A stretch of DNA of 64,000 nucleotides, taken from NCBI RefSeq assembly GCF_020295405.1, contig NZ_JADEYP010000004.1:124001-188000 (forward strand), written 5' to 3'. Shown piece after piece: positions 17,296 through 26,061 of this stretch (positions within the stretch are counted from its first letter, which is position 1; every line of letters starts with the position of its first letter). The stretch comes from Sphingobacterium bovistauri (GTDB lineage Bacteria > Bacteroidota > Bacteroidia > Sphingobacteriales > Sphingobacteriaceae). The translations under genes and the position numbers were made by a program. The notes under the pieces are model-generated. The model was not told where the DNA came from. It worked only from the letters and a program-made list of their open reading frames with translations, and did no database searches.

Positions 17296-18261
17296 ATGAA
17301 AAGATTTTTTTCAGTAGCTGATGTTGACAGCTTAGATGCTATCGTCAAAGAAGCTTTAGAACTAAAAGCATATCCTAATGCAAATGAGTCATTAGGTAAA
17401 CACAAAATGTTAGGCTTGGTCTTTCTGAACCCAAGTCTTCGTACGCGTTTGAGTACACAAAAGGCTGCTCTAAACCTTGGTATGAATGTCATGGTCATGA
17501 ATATGGACAAAGATGGCTGGGCACTAGAGACACAAGATGGAGTCGTAATGAATGGCACAACTGTAGAGCATATTCGTGAAGCGGCAGCGGTAATGGGTGA
17601 GTATTGTGATATCTTGGGCTTACGTTCTTTTCCTTCATTAAAAGATAAGGAAGCTGATTATAACGAAGATTTATTTAATAAATTCATGAAATTTTGTGGA
17701 GTACCAGTAGTATCTCTAGAAAGTGCGACGCGTCACCCATTACAAAGTTTGACTGATTTAATTACGATCACAGAACATAAGAAAGTAGCTAAACCTAAAG
17801 TAGTATTGGCATGGGCTCCCCATGTTAAAGCACTTCCGCAAGCGGTACCAAATTCGTTTGCTGAATGGATGTCAAAAGCACAAGAACAAGGCTTGGTAGA
17901 TTTTACTGTTGCACACCCTGAAGGATATGATTTGGCCGAAGAATTTACAACAGGTGCTACAATTACGAATAACTTACAAGAGGCATTAAATAGTGCAGAT
18001 TTCGTTTATGTGAAAAACTGGTCTTCATACAAAGAATATGGACAGGTATACCCTGTTTCTGAAAATTGGATGATGGATAATGAAAAATTAAAATTTACTA
18101 ATGATGCTAAAGTAATGCACTGTTTGCCAGTGCGTCGTGATCTAGAGCTTTCATCTGAAATATTGGATGGGCCAAATTCATTAGTAATTAAAGAAGCGAG
18201 TAATCGTGTTTGGGCAGCACAGGTTGTATTAAAGAGAATGTTAGAAAGTCTAAATAAATAA
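17296..18261 (+). CDS. argF': N-succinylornithine carbamoyltransferase
   Basis: The enzyme transfers a carbamoyl group to N-acylated ornithine, an arginine pathway variant in which deacylation comes later. The carbamoyl-phosphate motif is SLRTRLST at 47-54 (SxRTR form), and the C-terminal catalytic block is HCLPVRRD. Residue 90 is valine (NGTTVEH). At this position the Bacteroides fragilis succinylornithine enzyme has Pro90 and the Xanthomonas acetylornithine enzyme has Glu92, and published Glu92 to Val exchange gives succinylornithine activity. This supports succinylornithine as substrate. The length of 321 residues is typical. Confidence 0.9.
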   Translation: MKRFFSVADVDSLDAIVKEALELKAYPNANESLGKHKMLGLVFLNPSLRTRLSTQKAALNLGMNVMVMNMDKDGWALETQDGVVMNGTTVEHIREAAAVMGEYCDILGLRSFPSLKDKEADYNEDLFNKFMKFCGVPVVSLESATRHPLQSLTDLITITEHKKVAKPKVVLAWAPHVKALPQAVPNSFAEWMSKAQEQGLVDFTVAHPEGYDLAEEFTTGATITNNLQEALNSADFVYVKNWSSYKEYGQVYPVSENWMMDNEKLKFTNDAKVMHCLPVRRDLELSSEILDGPNSLVIKEASNRVWAAQVVLKRMLESLNK

Positions 18262-18270
18262 GTAAAATAT

Positions 18271-19068
18271 ATGTCGAATAGTACATTGAATATTATTAAA
18301 ATCGGTGGAAATGTAATTGATGATGATATTCAATTAGAAACTTTCTTAGAAAAATTTGCCGCGATTCCTGGAAAAAAAATACTTGTCCATGGTGGTGGTA
18401 AAATTGCTACGCGATTGGCGTCTAAATTGGGGTTAGAGGCTAAGATGGTTGAAGGTCGTCGTATTACAGACAAGGATATGCTGGATGTAGTAACGATGGT
18501 ATATGCAGGTCTTACTAATAAAAATATAGTAGCTTTATTACAGAAATATACATGTGATGCTATTGGTTTGAGTGGTGCTGATGGTAATGTGATTAAAGCG
18601 GTTAAGCGTCCTGTAAGAGAAATAGATTACGGCTATGCCGGAGATATATTAGCAGATTCAGTAAATTCTTTAGCTATTAAAAAATTTTTGGATGCTGGTT
18701 TTACCCCTGTGTTTTCAGCAATTACACATAATGGATCAGGACAATTGTTAAATACGAATGCAGACACGATTGCTTCTGCATTAGCTACAGCAATGGCAGA
18801 TCATTACGAAACTTCATTAATTTACTGTTTTGAGAAAAATGGTGTGTTATTGGATGTTAATGATGAAAATTCGGTAATAGAAAATATCACTTCAAGCGAC
18901 TTTGATAAATATAAAGAACGTGGAATAATAAGTGATGGTATGATACCAAAGTTACAAAACGCGTTTGACGCGATTAATAAGGGCGTTAAATCAGTTTACG
19001 TAGGTAATGCTTCTAATTTGCATTTATTTCAACAACAAAAATTTGGTACCTGCTTGATAAACAAATAA
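18271..19068 (+). CDS. argB: Acylglutamate kinase
   Basis: ArgB phosphorylates N-acylglutamate in arginine synthesis. The amino-acid kinase fold is seen in KIGGNVIDDD near residue 10, LVHGGGKIATRLA near 38, and GLSGADGNVIKA near 98; the NADT block (LNTNADTIASALA) near 170 matches the family. The 265-residue length is normal. It starts nine bases after the transcarbamylase gene. Confidence 0.92.
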   Translation: MSNSTLNIIKIGGNVIDDDIQLETFLEKFAAIPGKKILVHGGGKIATRLASKLGLEAKMVEGRRITDKDMLDVVTMVYAGLTNKNIVALLQKYTCDAIGLSGADGNVIKAVKRPVREIDYGYAGDILADSVNSLAIKKFLDAGFTPVFSAITHNGSGQLLNTNADTIASALATAMADHYETSLIYCFEKNGVLLDVNDENSVIENITSSDFDKYKERGIISDGMIPKLQNAFDAINKGVKSVYVGNASNLHLFQQQKFGTCLINK

Positions 19069-19087
19069 CCATCAACAAACCTAAATC

Positions 19088-19888
19088 ATGAGCAAAATAA
19101 CAATAATTGGATCAGGAAATATTGGATTTTCTCTCGCCAAAGGGCTAGTAAAATCGGATATGTATGAGGCTGAAGATATTATACTTACGCGCAGAAATTT
19201 GGCTTCTTTGTCAGAAGAGGTAGCTTTTGGCTTTGGTGTGAGTGCGGATAATTCAGAGGCTATCAAAGGAGCTGAAATCGTAGTTTTAGCTGTTCTTCCA
19301 CAACAAATAAAAAGGGTAATGGAGGATATTGCTCCAACGGTATTACCTCATCAAGTTATTGTTTCTGTAGCATCGGGTGTTTCTTGTCATGATGTAAAGG
19401 AAATTTTGGGGCATGATAAAATTGTGGTACGTGCAATGCCTAATACCGCTATAGCAATTGGACAATCTATGACGTGTATTGCTACTGAAAATGCAAGTGA
19501 TGAAGCAGTCAATAAAGTAGAAAAATTGTTCGAGGCAGTAGGTTCTGTTATTGTTATTAATGAAGATCTAATGACTGCTGCCACAGCATTGTGTGCATGT
19601 GGTATAGCTTTCTTCTTACGAGCTATTCGTGCAGCGTCCCAAGGTGGAGTAGAAATTGGATTTCACGCTCACGACGCTCTGAAAATGGCTATACAAACAG
19701 CGAAAGGAGCAGCCGATTTACTGTTGCAAACACATAGCCACCCAGAAAGTGAGATAGACAAAGTAACTTCTCCAAAAGGATGTACTATTGCTGGATTGAA
19801 CGAAATGGAGCATAATGGCTTGAGTTCTGCTTTTATTAAAGGAATCAAATTGTCGGCTAAAAAGGCTGGCGGACTATATAATGAATAA
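19088..19888 (+). CDS. proC: Pyrroline-5-carboxylate reductase
   Basis: ProC makes proline from pyrroline-5-carboxylate with NAD(P)H. The Rossmann motif is at the N-terminus (ITIIGSGNIGFSLAKGL), VVRAMPNTAIAIGQSM lies near 115, and the C-terminal signature is TSPKGCTIAGLNEMEHNG, a slight variant of the usual SPGGTT. The 266-residue length is typical. Its end overlaps argE by eight bases, so it is part of the arginine operon. Confidence 0.93.
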   Translation: MSKITIIGSGNIGFSLAKGLVKSDMYEAEDIILTRRNLASLSEEVAFGFGVSADNSEAIKGAEIVVLAVLPQQIKRVMEDIAPTVLPHQVIVSVASGVSCHDVKEILGHDKIVVRAMPNTAIAIGQSMTCIATENASDEAVNKVEKLFEAVGSVIVINEDLMTAATALCACGIAFFLRAIRAASQGGVEIGFHAHDALKMAIQTAKGAADLLLQTHSHPESEIDKVTSPKGCTIAGLNEMEHNGLSSAFIKGIKLSAKKAGGLYNE

Positions 19889-20948
19889 AAATATAGATCA
19901 ACTTATTCAAGATAGTAAATCTCTATTGGCACAGCTGATAGAGATTCCTTCTTTTAGTAGGGAGGAGGATCAAACGGCGGATTGCATCAGTACTTTTCTT
20001 ATCGAGCGTGGTATTTCGAATAATCAGATAGGGAATAATGTGATCGCGTACAACAAGTATTTTGATGAATCAAAGCCTACAATTCTTTTAAATTCCCACC
20101 ATGATACTGTAAAACCGAATTCTGGCTACACAAAAGATCCATTCAAGGCTATTGTGGAAGATGAAAAATTATTTGGCTTAGGGGCTAATGATGCTGGTGG
20201 TTGTTTGGTTTCGTTGATAGCGACATTTTTATATTATTATGAAGATGAAAATTTAGCTTATAATTTGTGTTTGATTGTATCCGCAGAAGAGGAGATTTCA
20301 GGTAAAGAAGGAATTGAGGAAGCTTATAAACATGTTGTAGCATGTGACTTTGCTATTGTGGGCGAACCAACTCTTTTAGATTTGGCGGTAGCAGAAAAGG
20401 GTCTAATGGTCTTGGATTGCACAGCTCTCGGCGAATCTGGACACGCTGCACGTGAAGAAGGCGTTAATGCGATTTATAAAGCGATTGAGGATATCAATTG
20501 GTTTAATTCCTATAAATTTCCAAATGAATCAACTTTTTTAGGACCAGTGAAGATGTCGGTGACGGTTATCAATGCGGGATCACAACATAATGTCGTTCCA
20601 GCAGAATGTAAATATGTCGTGGATGTGCGTACTACGGAGGTATATACCAATGTAGAAGTGCTTGGGATCATTCAGTCTCATGTTAAATCTGATGTCGTAG
20701 CACGTTCTACACGCTTGAATCCATCAACAATTGCTGTTGATCATCCAATCGTACAGGCAGGTATAGCGTTAGGTAAAAAGATGTATGGCAGCCCAACAAT
20801 GAGTGATCAAGCGTTATTGCCAATTCCATCTATTAAAGTCGGTCCTGGTGATTCTGCACGCTCACATACTGCGGATGAATTTATTTATCTCAAAGAGATT
20901 GAGGATGGTATCAGCTTTTACGTACAACTTTTAGGTAAAGTATTATAA
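19881..20948 (+). CDS. argE: M20 family deacylase, probable N-acylornithine/N-acylcitrulline deacylase
   Basis: M20 enzymes hydrolyse N-acyl amino acids with two zinc ions. In the 355 residues the metal ligands are seen in LNSHHDTV (His, Asp), GANDAGG (Asp), SAEEEISG (catalytic and ligand Glu) and SHTADEF near the C-terminus (His). In a pathway with N-acylornithine transcarbamylase the expected substrate is N-acylcitrulline. The start overlaps proC, and a strong terminator directly follows, so argC, argG and argH are not in this transcript. Confidence 0.88.
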   Translation: MNKNIDQLIQDSKSLLAQLIEIPSFSREEDQTADCISTFLIERGISNNQIGNNVIAYNKYFDESKPTILLNSHHDTVKPNSGYTKDPFKAIVEDEKLFGLGANDAGGCLVSLIATFLYYYEDENLAYNLCLIVSAEEEISGKEGIEEAYKHVVACDFAIVGEPTLLDLAVAEKGLMVLDCTALGESGHAAREEGVNAIYKAIEDINWFNSYKFPNESTFLGPVKMSVTVINAGSQHNVVPAECKYVVDVRTTEVYTNVEVLGIIQSHVKSDVVARSTRLNPSTIAVDHPIVQAGIALGKKMYGSPTMSDQALLPIPSIKVGPGDSARSHTADEFIYLKEIEDGISFYVQLLGKVL

Positions 20949-20983
20949 AGAATAAGGAGATCAATCTGATCTCCTTATTCTTT
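20947..20983. terminator. Two-way terminator between argE and the coiled-coil gene
   Basis: AAAGAATAAGGAGATCA at 20947-20963 is perfectly complementary to TGATCTCCTTATTCTTT at 20967-20983 around the loop ATC. It overlaps the last bases of both convergent genes and has A and T runs on both flanks, so it should serve both. Confidence 0.9.
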
Positions 20984-21569
20984 ATCTTAACTTTTTGACT
21001 TCTCTTTCAGCTTTATCAAAATCTCTTTCTAATTCTTTTAGTTTTATTTGTTGTTTACTGATTTTGATAATTTCCTTTTCTCTGTCAATGTCAGAAATTC
21101 TATTTCTGCGTATTTTTTTATCTAAATCATCTTCCATCTTTTCAATTTTGGAAGATTGCTTTTTGATGTTATTTTCGATTTTTTCAATTTTTGCTACCGC
21201 TTTGTCGTATTTTTTTGCCGCCTTTGCTCTTTCTTTTTCTGCTTTTTCTAGCTTCTTAGCTTGTTTTTCAATTTCTTTTTGACGTTTTATAGCTTCCTTT
21301 TCAGCTTTTATTTTTTCTTTTTCCGCTTTTTGAGTCGCTTTTAAAGCATCTCTTTCTGCCTTCTCAATTTTTTTTCGTTCAGCTTCAGATTGTGTTCGTT
21401 GGTTATCAATAGCCTTTTGTTTATCTGCAGCGATTCTAGTCACATTGACGGTGTCAATTTTATTATTTAAAGTATCTATTTTTCGATTGACAATTTGTGC
21501 ATTACTTGCGAAGACCGTTCCAGTAACTATGCTGGAAATAAAAAGAATTTTAGCAATAATATTTTTCAT
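20982..21569 (-). CDS. Secreted Lys/Glu-rich coiled-coil protein
   Basis: I do not recognise a family. The 195-residue protein has a signal peptide (MKNIIAKILFISSIVTGTVF, cut near ASNAQ) and a short Asn/Asp/Thr-rich stretch. From about residue 50 to the end it is an almost pure helix of Lys, Glu, Ala, Asp and Arg with heptad-like spacing (KAEREALK-like units such as KAEKEKIKAEKEAIKRQ). It probably forms a long periplasmic coiled coil or a single charged helix. It has its own promoter and terminator. Function unknown. Confidence 0.8.
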   Translation of the reverse strand: MKNIIAKILFISSIVTGTVFASNAQIVNRKIDTLNNKIDTVNVTRIAADKQKAIDNQRTQSEAERKKIEKAERDALKATQKAEKEKIKAEKEAIKRQKEIEKQAKKLEKAEKERAKAAKKYDKAVAKIEKIENNIKKQSSKIEKMEDDLDKKIRRNRISDIDREKEIIKISKQQIKLKELERDFDKAEREVKKLR

Positions 21570-21609
21570 ACCTCTTGGACTCTTAATGATGTAGAATGTT
21601 TAATTTGAA

Positions 21610-21640
21610 CAAAACTAAGTAACAAATAAGGGGTAGCCAA
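21610..21640 (-). promoter_or_regulatory. Promoter of the coiled-coil gene
   Basis: On the minus strand TTG (21640-21638) is followed after 20 bases by TAGTTTTG (21617-21610), an exact fit to the Bacteroidota -33/-7 consensus. The start codon lies about 40 bases downstream. Confidence 0.7.
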
Positions 21641-21693
21641 GATACTGCTGCATTTTAATGTTTTTTGTAGCTATGGAGCTATTTGCAATCTAA

Positions 21694-22233
21694 TTAGTAG
21701 TTATATGGAGCTGAGAATTCACCTTCAGTAACATCTAAAATTTCAGATCCCCCTGATAGTTTTAATTTGCCGCTAAATTTTCCCTTCACTCCCGATTTTG
21801 TAAGGCTAGTGATTTGAAATGTAAATGGGGTTTCATTTGTGTTATAAGTTGTTGTTCCTGTTATTTGTCCATTACTGACATTTTGGATGGCATAGGTCGC
21901 GTGTAATTGGTCTCCATTAGCGTTGTTATTGAGGTATGTTCCTATTTGTGCCCCTTTATCCGAGACCAATTGAAAGCCTAATGAAGTCGACGTTGCAATG
22001 TTATTGCTCTCGAAAGCTGCTATCGTTACGAAATGAATAACTTTTTCACTAGGAGGATCGTTTGCATTGATATGATATTTATATTCTTTTTGCACCCCAT
22101 TTAGTTTAAATTTAAAATAAGCTTCTTTAGAAGTTTCGGGTGTATTGTTGTCTTTGGAACAGCCTAAAAATAGTAGTGTTGCACAAAAGATAAAAACTAA
22201 TGAATTGATTTTTGTTCGTGTGATAGTTCTCAT
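21694..22233 (-). CDS. Hypothetical lipoprotein
   Basis: The 179-residue protein has a lipoprotein signal peptide with lipobox LFLGC at about residue 25, followed by SKDNNTPETS. The remainder looks like a beta-rich domain with a repeated threonine pattern (TGTTTYNTNETPFTFQIT) ending KGKFSGKLKLSG and EGEFSAPYNY. The shape recalls small Bacteroidota surface lipoproteins, but I cannot assign a family. It stands alone between two terminators. Confidence 0.75.
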   Translation of the reverse strand: MRTITRTKINSLVFIFCATLLFLGCSKDNNTPETSKEAYFKFKLNGVQKEYKYHINANDPPSEKVIHFVTIAAFESNNIATSTSLGFQLVSDKGAQIGTYLNNNANGDQLHATYAIQNVSNGQITGTTTYNTNETPFTFQITSLTKSGVKGKFSGKLKLSGGSEILDVTEGEFSAPYNY

Positions 22234-22292
22234 GGTGTTAAAGTTTGTAGTTTAAATTTAGTTAATTTCTTTTATGTTTAAAATTTAAACCA

Positions 22293-22326
22293 AAAAAAGG
22301 TCTCCTGTTAATAGGAGACCTTTTTT
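22293..22326. terminator. Hairpin with A and T flanks between glyS and the lipoprotein gene
   Basis: AAAAAAGGTCTCCT pairs with AGGAGACCTTTTTT around the loop GTTAAT at 22307-22312. It lies 20 bases after the end of glyS (minus strand) and upstream of the lipoprotein start, so it most likely ends the glyS transcript. Confidence 0.9.
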
Positions 22327-22345
22327 ATAACCAATAAAAGCTTTC

Positions 22346-23815
22346 TTAAATCAATTGTGTTAGTAAGTTAGTCCAACTCACGCGCTCTCCGATTATTGAT
22401 GATAATTGATCGATAGCTACGCGCTCTTGTTCCATAGAGTCACGGTGACGAATAGTTACCATATTATCTTCTAATGATTGATGATCTACAGTGATGCAAT
22501 AAGGAGTTCCGATTGCATCTTGACGACGGTAACGCTTACCGATTGCATCTTTCTCATCATATTGAATATTGTAATCCAATTTTAGTTTTGCCATGATCTC
22601 ACGAGCTTTCTCTGGAAGACCATCTTTTTTAGTCAACGGTAATACAGCAGCTTTTACAGGAGCAATCGCAGGGTGGAATTTCAAAACTACACGTGAATCT
22701 TGTTTTTCTTCTGTCGACAGATCTTCGTGTACTAATGAATTAGCAAATACTGTTAAGAATAAACGATCCAAGCCGATTGACGTCTCCACTACATAAGGAA
22801 TGTAATTTTGGTTGATCTCAGGATCGAAGTATTGCATTTTTTTCTTTGAATACTCTTGGTGTTGTTTCAAATCAAAGTCTGTACGGGAGTGGATACCTTC
22901 AACTTCTTTGAAACCAAAAGGAAAATCATATTCAATATCAACAGCAGCATTAGCATAATGCGCTAATTTTGCATGATCGTGGTAACGGTATTTTTCTGGA
23001 TTAGATCCCAAAGCTAAGTGCCATTTCAAGCGCGTTTCTTTCCATTTGTTGTACCATTCCATCTCGGTGCCAGGACGAACAAAAAATTGCAATTCCATTT
23101 GTTCGAATTCACGCATACGCATAATGAATTGGCGTGCGATTACTTCATTACGGAAAGCTTTACCGATTTGAGCGATACCGAAAGGGATTTTCATTCTTCC
23201 TGTTTTCTGAACGTTCAAGAAGTTTACAAATATACCTTGTGCAGTCTCCGGACGAAGGTAAACTTTCTCCGCACCATCAGCCATAGCCCCCATTTGTGTA
23301 TCGAACATCAAGTTAAATTGACGTACATCAGTCCAGTTTTTTGTTCCCGAAATAGGACATACAATATTGTGATCTTCGATAATAGTTTTTAAACGTGCTA
23401 AATCGTCAGCGTTTAATGCATTATCAAGATCTTGTTGTAATTGTGCTGCTTTATCAGATTTACCGTCTTTTTCATAACGATCGATTTTATCTTCGATCAA
23501 TTGATCTGCACGGTAACGTTTTTTAGAATCTTTATTGTCGATCATTGGGTCATTGAATCCGTCTACGTGCCCTGAAGCTTTCCAAGTAGTAGGATGCATG
23601 AAAATTGCGGCATCGATACCTACAATATTTTCATTCAATTGCACCATGGATTTCCACCAATATGTTTTAAGGTTGTTTTTTAATTCAGAACCCAATTGAC
23701 CGTAGTCATATACGGCACTAAGACCGTCGTAAATTTCACTCGATTGGAACACAAAACCGTATTCTTTTGCGTGTGAAACTATGTTTTTGAAAAAGTCGTC
23801 TGTTTGCTTGCTCAT
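22346..23815 (-). CDS. glyS: Glycyl-tRNA synthetase, alpha2 type
   Basis: This class II enzyme charges tRNA-Gly in the cytosol. The 489-residue single chain is the eukaryote/archaea-like dimeric form, not the alpha2-beta2 form. Motif 2 is visible in IGKAFRNEVIARQFIMRMREFEQ near 216, preceded by YLRPETAQGIFVNFLNV. Motif 3 is in VVETSIGLDRLFLTVF near 340, and the anticodon-binding domain covers about 390-489. A possible promoter (TTG, 20 bases, TACTTTTA, minus strand 23852-23822) sits in the bcp-glyS gap. Confidence 0.96.
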   Translation of the reverse strand: MSKQTDDFFKNIVSHAKEYGFVFQSSEIYDGLSAVYDYGQLGSELKNNLKTYWWKSMVQLNENIVGIDAAIFMHPTTWKASGHVDGFNDPMIDNKDSKKRYRADQLIEDKIDRYEKDGKSDKAAQLQQDLDNALNADDLARLKTIIEDHNIVCPISGTKNWTDVRQFNLMFDTQMGAMADGAEKVYLRPETAQGIFVNFLNVQKTGRMKIPFGIAQIGKAFRNEVIARQFIMRMREFEQMELQFFVRPGTEMEWYNKWKETRLKWHLALGSNPEKYRYHDHAKLAHYANAAVDIEYDFPFGFKEVEGIHSRTDFDLKQHQEYSKKKMQYFDPEINQNYIPYVVETSIGLDRLFLTVFANSLVHEDLSTEEKQDSRVVLKFHPAIAPVKAAVLPLTKKDGLPEKAREIMAKLKLDYNIQYDEKDAIGKRYRRQDAIGTPYCITVDHQSLEDNMVTIRHRDSMEQERVAIDQLSSIIGERVSWTNLLTQLI

Positions 23816-23855
23816 AAAGGGTAAAAGTATAAAATTCTACATCAAAAGTCAACAG

Positions 23856-24320
23856 CTATTTGTCTGTATACAAATCCAAAATCTGCTGTGATGCATTCTT
23901 ATTATCAACTTTCTTGATGATGTGTTCGATCAGACCTTCTTCATTGATAACAAATGTAGTGCGTGCTGTTCCCATATATTTTTTACCGTACATGTTTTTC
24001 TCCACCCAAACGCTATAATCGTTTACAATTTTTTGGTCTTCATCAGCCAAAAGATTAAAAGGTAATTCAAATTTGGATATAAACTTTTGATGTGACTGTT
24101 CACTGTCTATACTTACACCTAAAACTTCAAAACCTTTTCCAAGAAGAAATTGATAGTTATCTCTGAAATTACATGCTTCTGTAGTACATCCAGGTGTATT
24201 ATCCTTTGGATAAAAATATAGGATGACTTTTTTGCCTTGGAAGTCCGATAACTTTATCGTTTCACCATTTTGATTTTTAGCAATTATTTCTGGTGCTTTT
24301 GTTCCTATTTCTAATGACAT
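23856..24320 (-). CDS. bcp: Thioredoxin-dependent thiol peroxidase (Bcp/PrxQ)
   Basis: Bcp reduces peroxides using thioredoxin. The peroxidatic cysteine is C45 in PKDNTPGCTTEAC and the resolving cysteine is C50, five residues later, as in two-cysteine Bcp enzymes. The length of 154 residues is standard. No signal peptide is seen, so it acts in the cytosol. It lies in a minus-strand run FAH-M23 peptidase-bcp-glyS with an 18-base gap to the peptidase gene. Confidence 0.95.
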   Translation of the reverse strand: MSLEIGTKAPEIIAKNQNGETIKLSDFQGKKVILYFYPKDNTPGCTTEACNFRDNYQFLLGKGFEVLGVSIDSEQSHQKFISKFELPFNLLADEDQKIVNDYSVWVEKNMYGKKYMGTARTTFVINEEGLIEHIIKKVDNKNASQQILDLYTDK

Positions 24321-24338
24321 AATAATTAATTTTTATTG

Positions 24339-26060
24339 CTATCTAATAAACTTAGCCTCATAGACTTTTTCATTGTCTTTCCAATCTTTGACAATCAATC
24401 TGAATGTATGCTCTCCCTTACTTAAAGAAGAATCAAAACGATGCCACAAGTGTCTATTTTTAGAATCATATTCCATCAAAACCCATTGGTCATCGATATA
24501 GCCATTAAAAGATTGAATTCCAGAAAAATTGTCCGAAATGGTAAAATCAATCTTGTTTTGGCGAGCTACATTTTTTCCGTTTGAAAAATTGCGAGCTACG
24601 ATAGATGGGACGATAGTATCTACTGTGACATAGAAATTTCCAAAGTTTCGTGTATTTGCGGTGACCCAACCGTTTTCGAATTTACCCCCTTCAGCTCCAC
24701 CTTCTTCTGAAGCTAATAATGCTTTACTTTCCAAATGTAGCGGTAGATTTGTCGGTTTGATAGAAATCGAGTAGGTAGAAAATAAAGGCGTCAATGTATT
24801 GTGCACTTTATGTAATGAAGAATACGTATTGGGTAATTGCGTATCTTCCGTGTAAATAAAGTCTAAATCGTTGTAAAGAACACCTTTTGGCATTTGAAGT
24901 TTGATATTCTCTTTTGAGAAATTATTTTCTGCGTTATAGGTGAACAGTTGACCTTTAACCGCAGGTGGCAAAGAATCAATTTGAATTTTGTAATCAATTT
25001 TGAAATCTAATTCGCTACAATTTCCAGCAACATCTTTGACTACATATTTTACGGCGTAAATTTTGTTTTCTGATAACTCAATTACTCCGTTATTATCTAA
25101 TGTTTTAAAAATTTCGATTGGATTGCCGGGGTCTTTAAATGATTTTTGAATTTTTGCTTTTGAACGTTTCCAATGCGGATAGTCGATATATGCATGTATT
25201 GCACGCGATGTGTTAAAATCTAATTCTTCAAATACCGCTGATGAAATTAAATCACCATCCACAAAAAGTTCTATTGAATAAACTCCGTTTTGGAATCCTC
25301 CAGCACGATGTCTATCTATTGTATTGATTCCTAATCCGAATTTTCCAGTTACGGAAATCGGTGATGTCTGTGTTAAGGAATATCTGCCAGCACCAATACT
25401 TTTTAGGCCATAACCTTTACGTGGCGTGAATTCATCAAACATTTTATTTTCCAAATCATAAAGCATAATGCTATTAATCGTGGGGTTGAAACGATCCGAA
25501 AATTTTAGTCCGAATAATTGTGGATTTAATGGTTGCTGTGTCTTGGTATCTCTAATTTCAAAATGTAAATGCGGTCCACCAGATCCCCCAGTATTTCCTG
25601 CACTACCTATATATTGGCCTTTCGTAAGATTTACTTGATCCGGATCAAGCGTGATATCTACATCAAATTTTTGCTGTTTGTATTGTTCAGTTCTGACAAG
25701 TTTTGTCAATACTTCATTGAAAGAATCCATATGAAGATATACTGTCGAATATCCATTAGGATGATCAATATAAACGGCATTGCCACCGCCACCAATTTGC
25801 ACACGAACGCGGGATACAAATCCTTCAGCTGCTGCATGCAGAGGTAGACCTATTTTTTGCTGGGTACGGTAGTCATCACCAGCATGAAAATGTGTGCTAC
25901 GCAATTCACCAAAAGTCCCCGAAGCATCCATTGCAATATTCAAAGGATTACGAAAGTAACCTTGTGGATAGGTGCGAGAAGTGATTATATTTTTATTTTG
26001 CGCTTGGGTAAATGAATTAATTCCTAGAATACCTAGCATCAAAATTGCCAATTTCTTCAT
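24339..26060 (-). CDS. Secreted M23 family metallopeptidase
   Basis: M23 peptidases cut peptidoglycan cross-bridges or regulate amidases. The 573-residue protein begins with a signal peptide (MKKLAILMLGILGINSFTQA). The LytM zinc site is complete: H59 and D63 in HFHAGDDY, and H164/H166 in GGPHLHFEIRD. An insertion of about 30 residues lies inside the domain. The C-terminal 370 residues are beta-rich, perhaps immunoglobulin-like (for example FSGIQSFNGYIDDQWVLMEYD). It starts one base after the FAH stop, so the two are co-translated. Confidence 0.88.
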   Translation of the reverse strand: MKKLAILMLGILGINSFTQAQNKNIITSRTYPQGYFRNPLNIAMDASGTFGELRSTHFHAGDDYRTQQKIGLPLHAAAEGFVSRVRVQIGGGGNAVYIDHPNGYSTVYLHMDSFNEVLTKLVRTEQYKQQKFDVDITLDPDQVNLTKGQYIGSAGNTGGSGGPHLHFEIRDTKTQQPLNPQLFGLKFSDRFNPTINSIMLYDLENKMFDEFTPRKGYGLKSIGAGRYSLTQTSPISVTGKFGLGINTIDRHRAGGFQNGVYSIELFVDGDLISSAVFEELDFNTSRAIHAYIDYPHWKRSKAKIQKSFKDPGNPIEIFKTLDNNGVIELSENKIYAVKYVVKDVAGNCSELDFKIDYKIQIDSLPPAVKGQLFTYNAENNFSKENIKLQMPKGVLYNDLDFIYTEDTQLPNTYSSLHKVHNTLTPLFSTYSISIKPTNLPLHLESKALLASEEGGAEGGKFENGWVTANTRNFGNFYVTVDTIVPSIVARNFSNGKNVARQNKIDFTISDNFSGIQSFNGYIDDQWVLMEYDSKNRHLWHRFDSSLSKGEHTFRLIVKDWKDNEKVYEAKFIR

Positions 26061-26061
26061 T

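Noticed and set aside
20995..21282. A 95-codon plus-strand frame opposite the coiled-coil gene
   Set aside because: Its Ser/Phe/Leu content is the complement of Lys/Glu codons on the other strand; it is a shadow.
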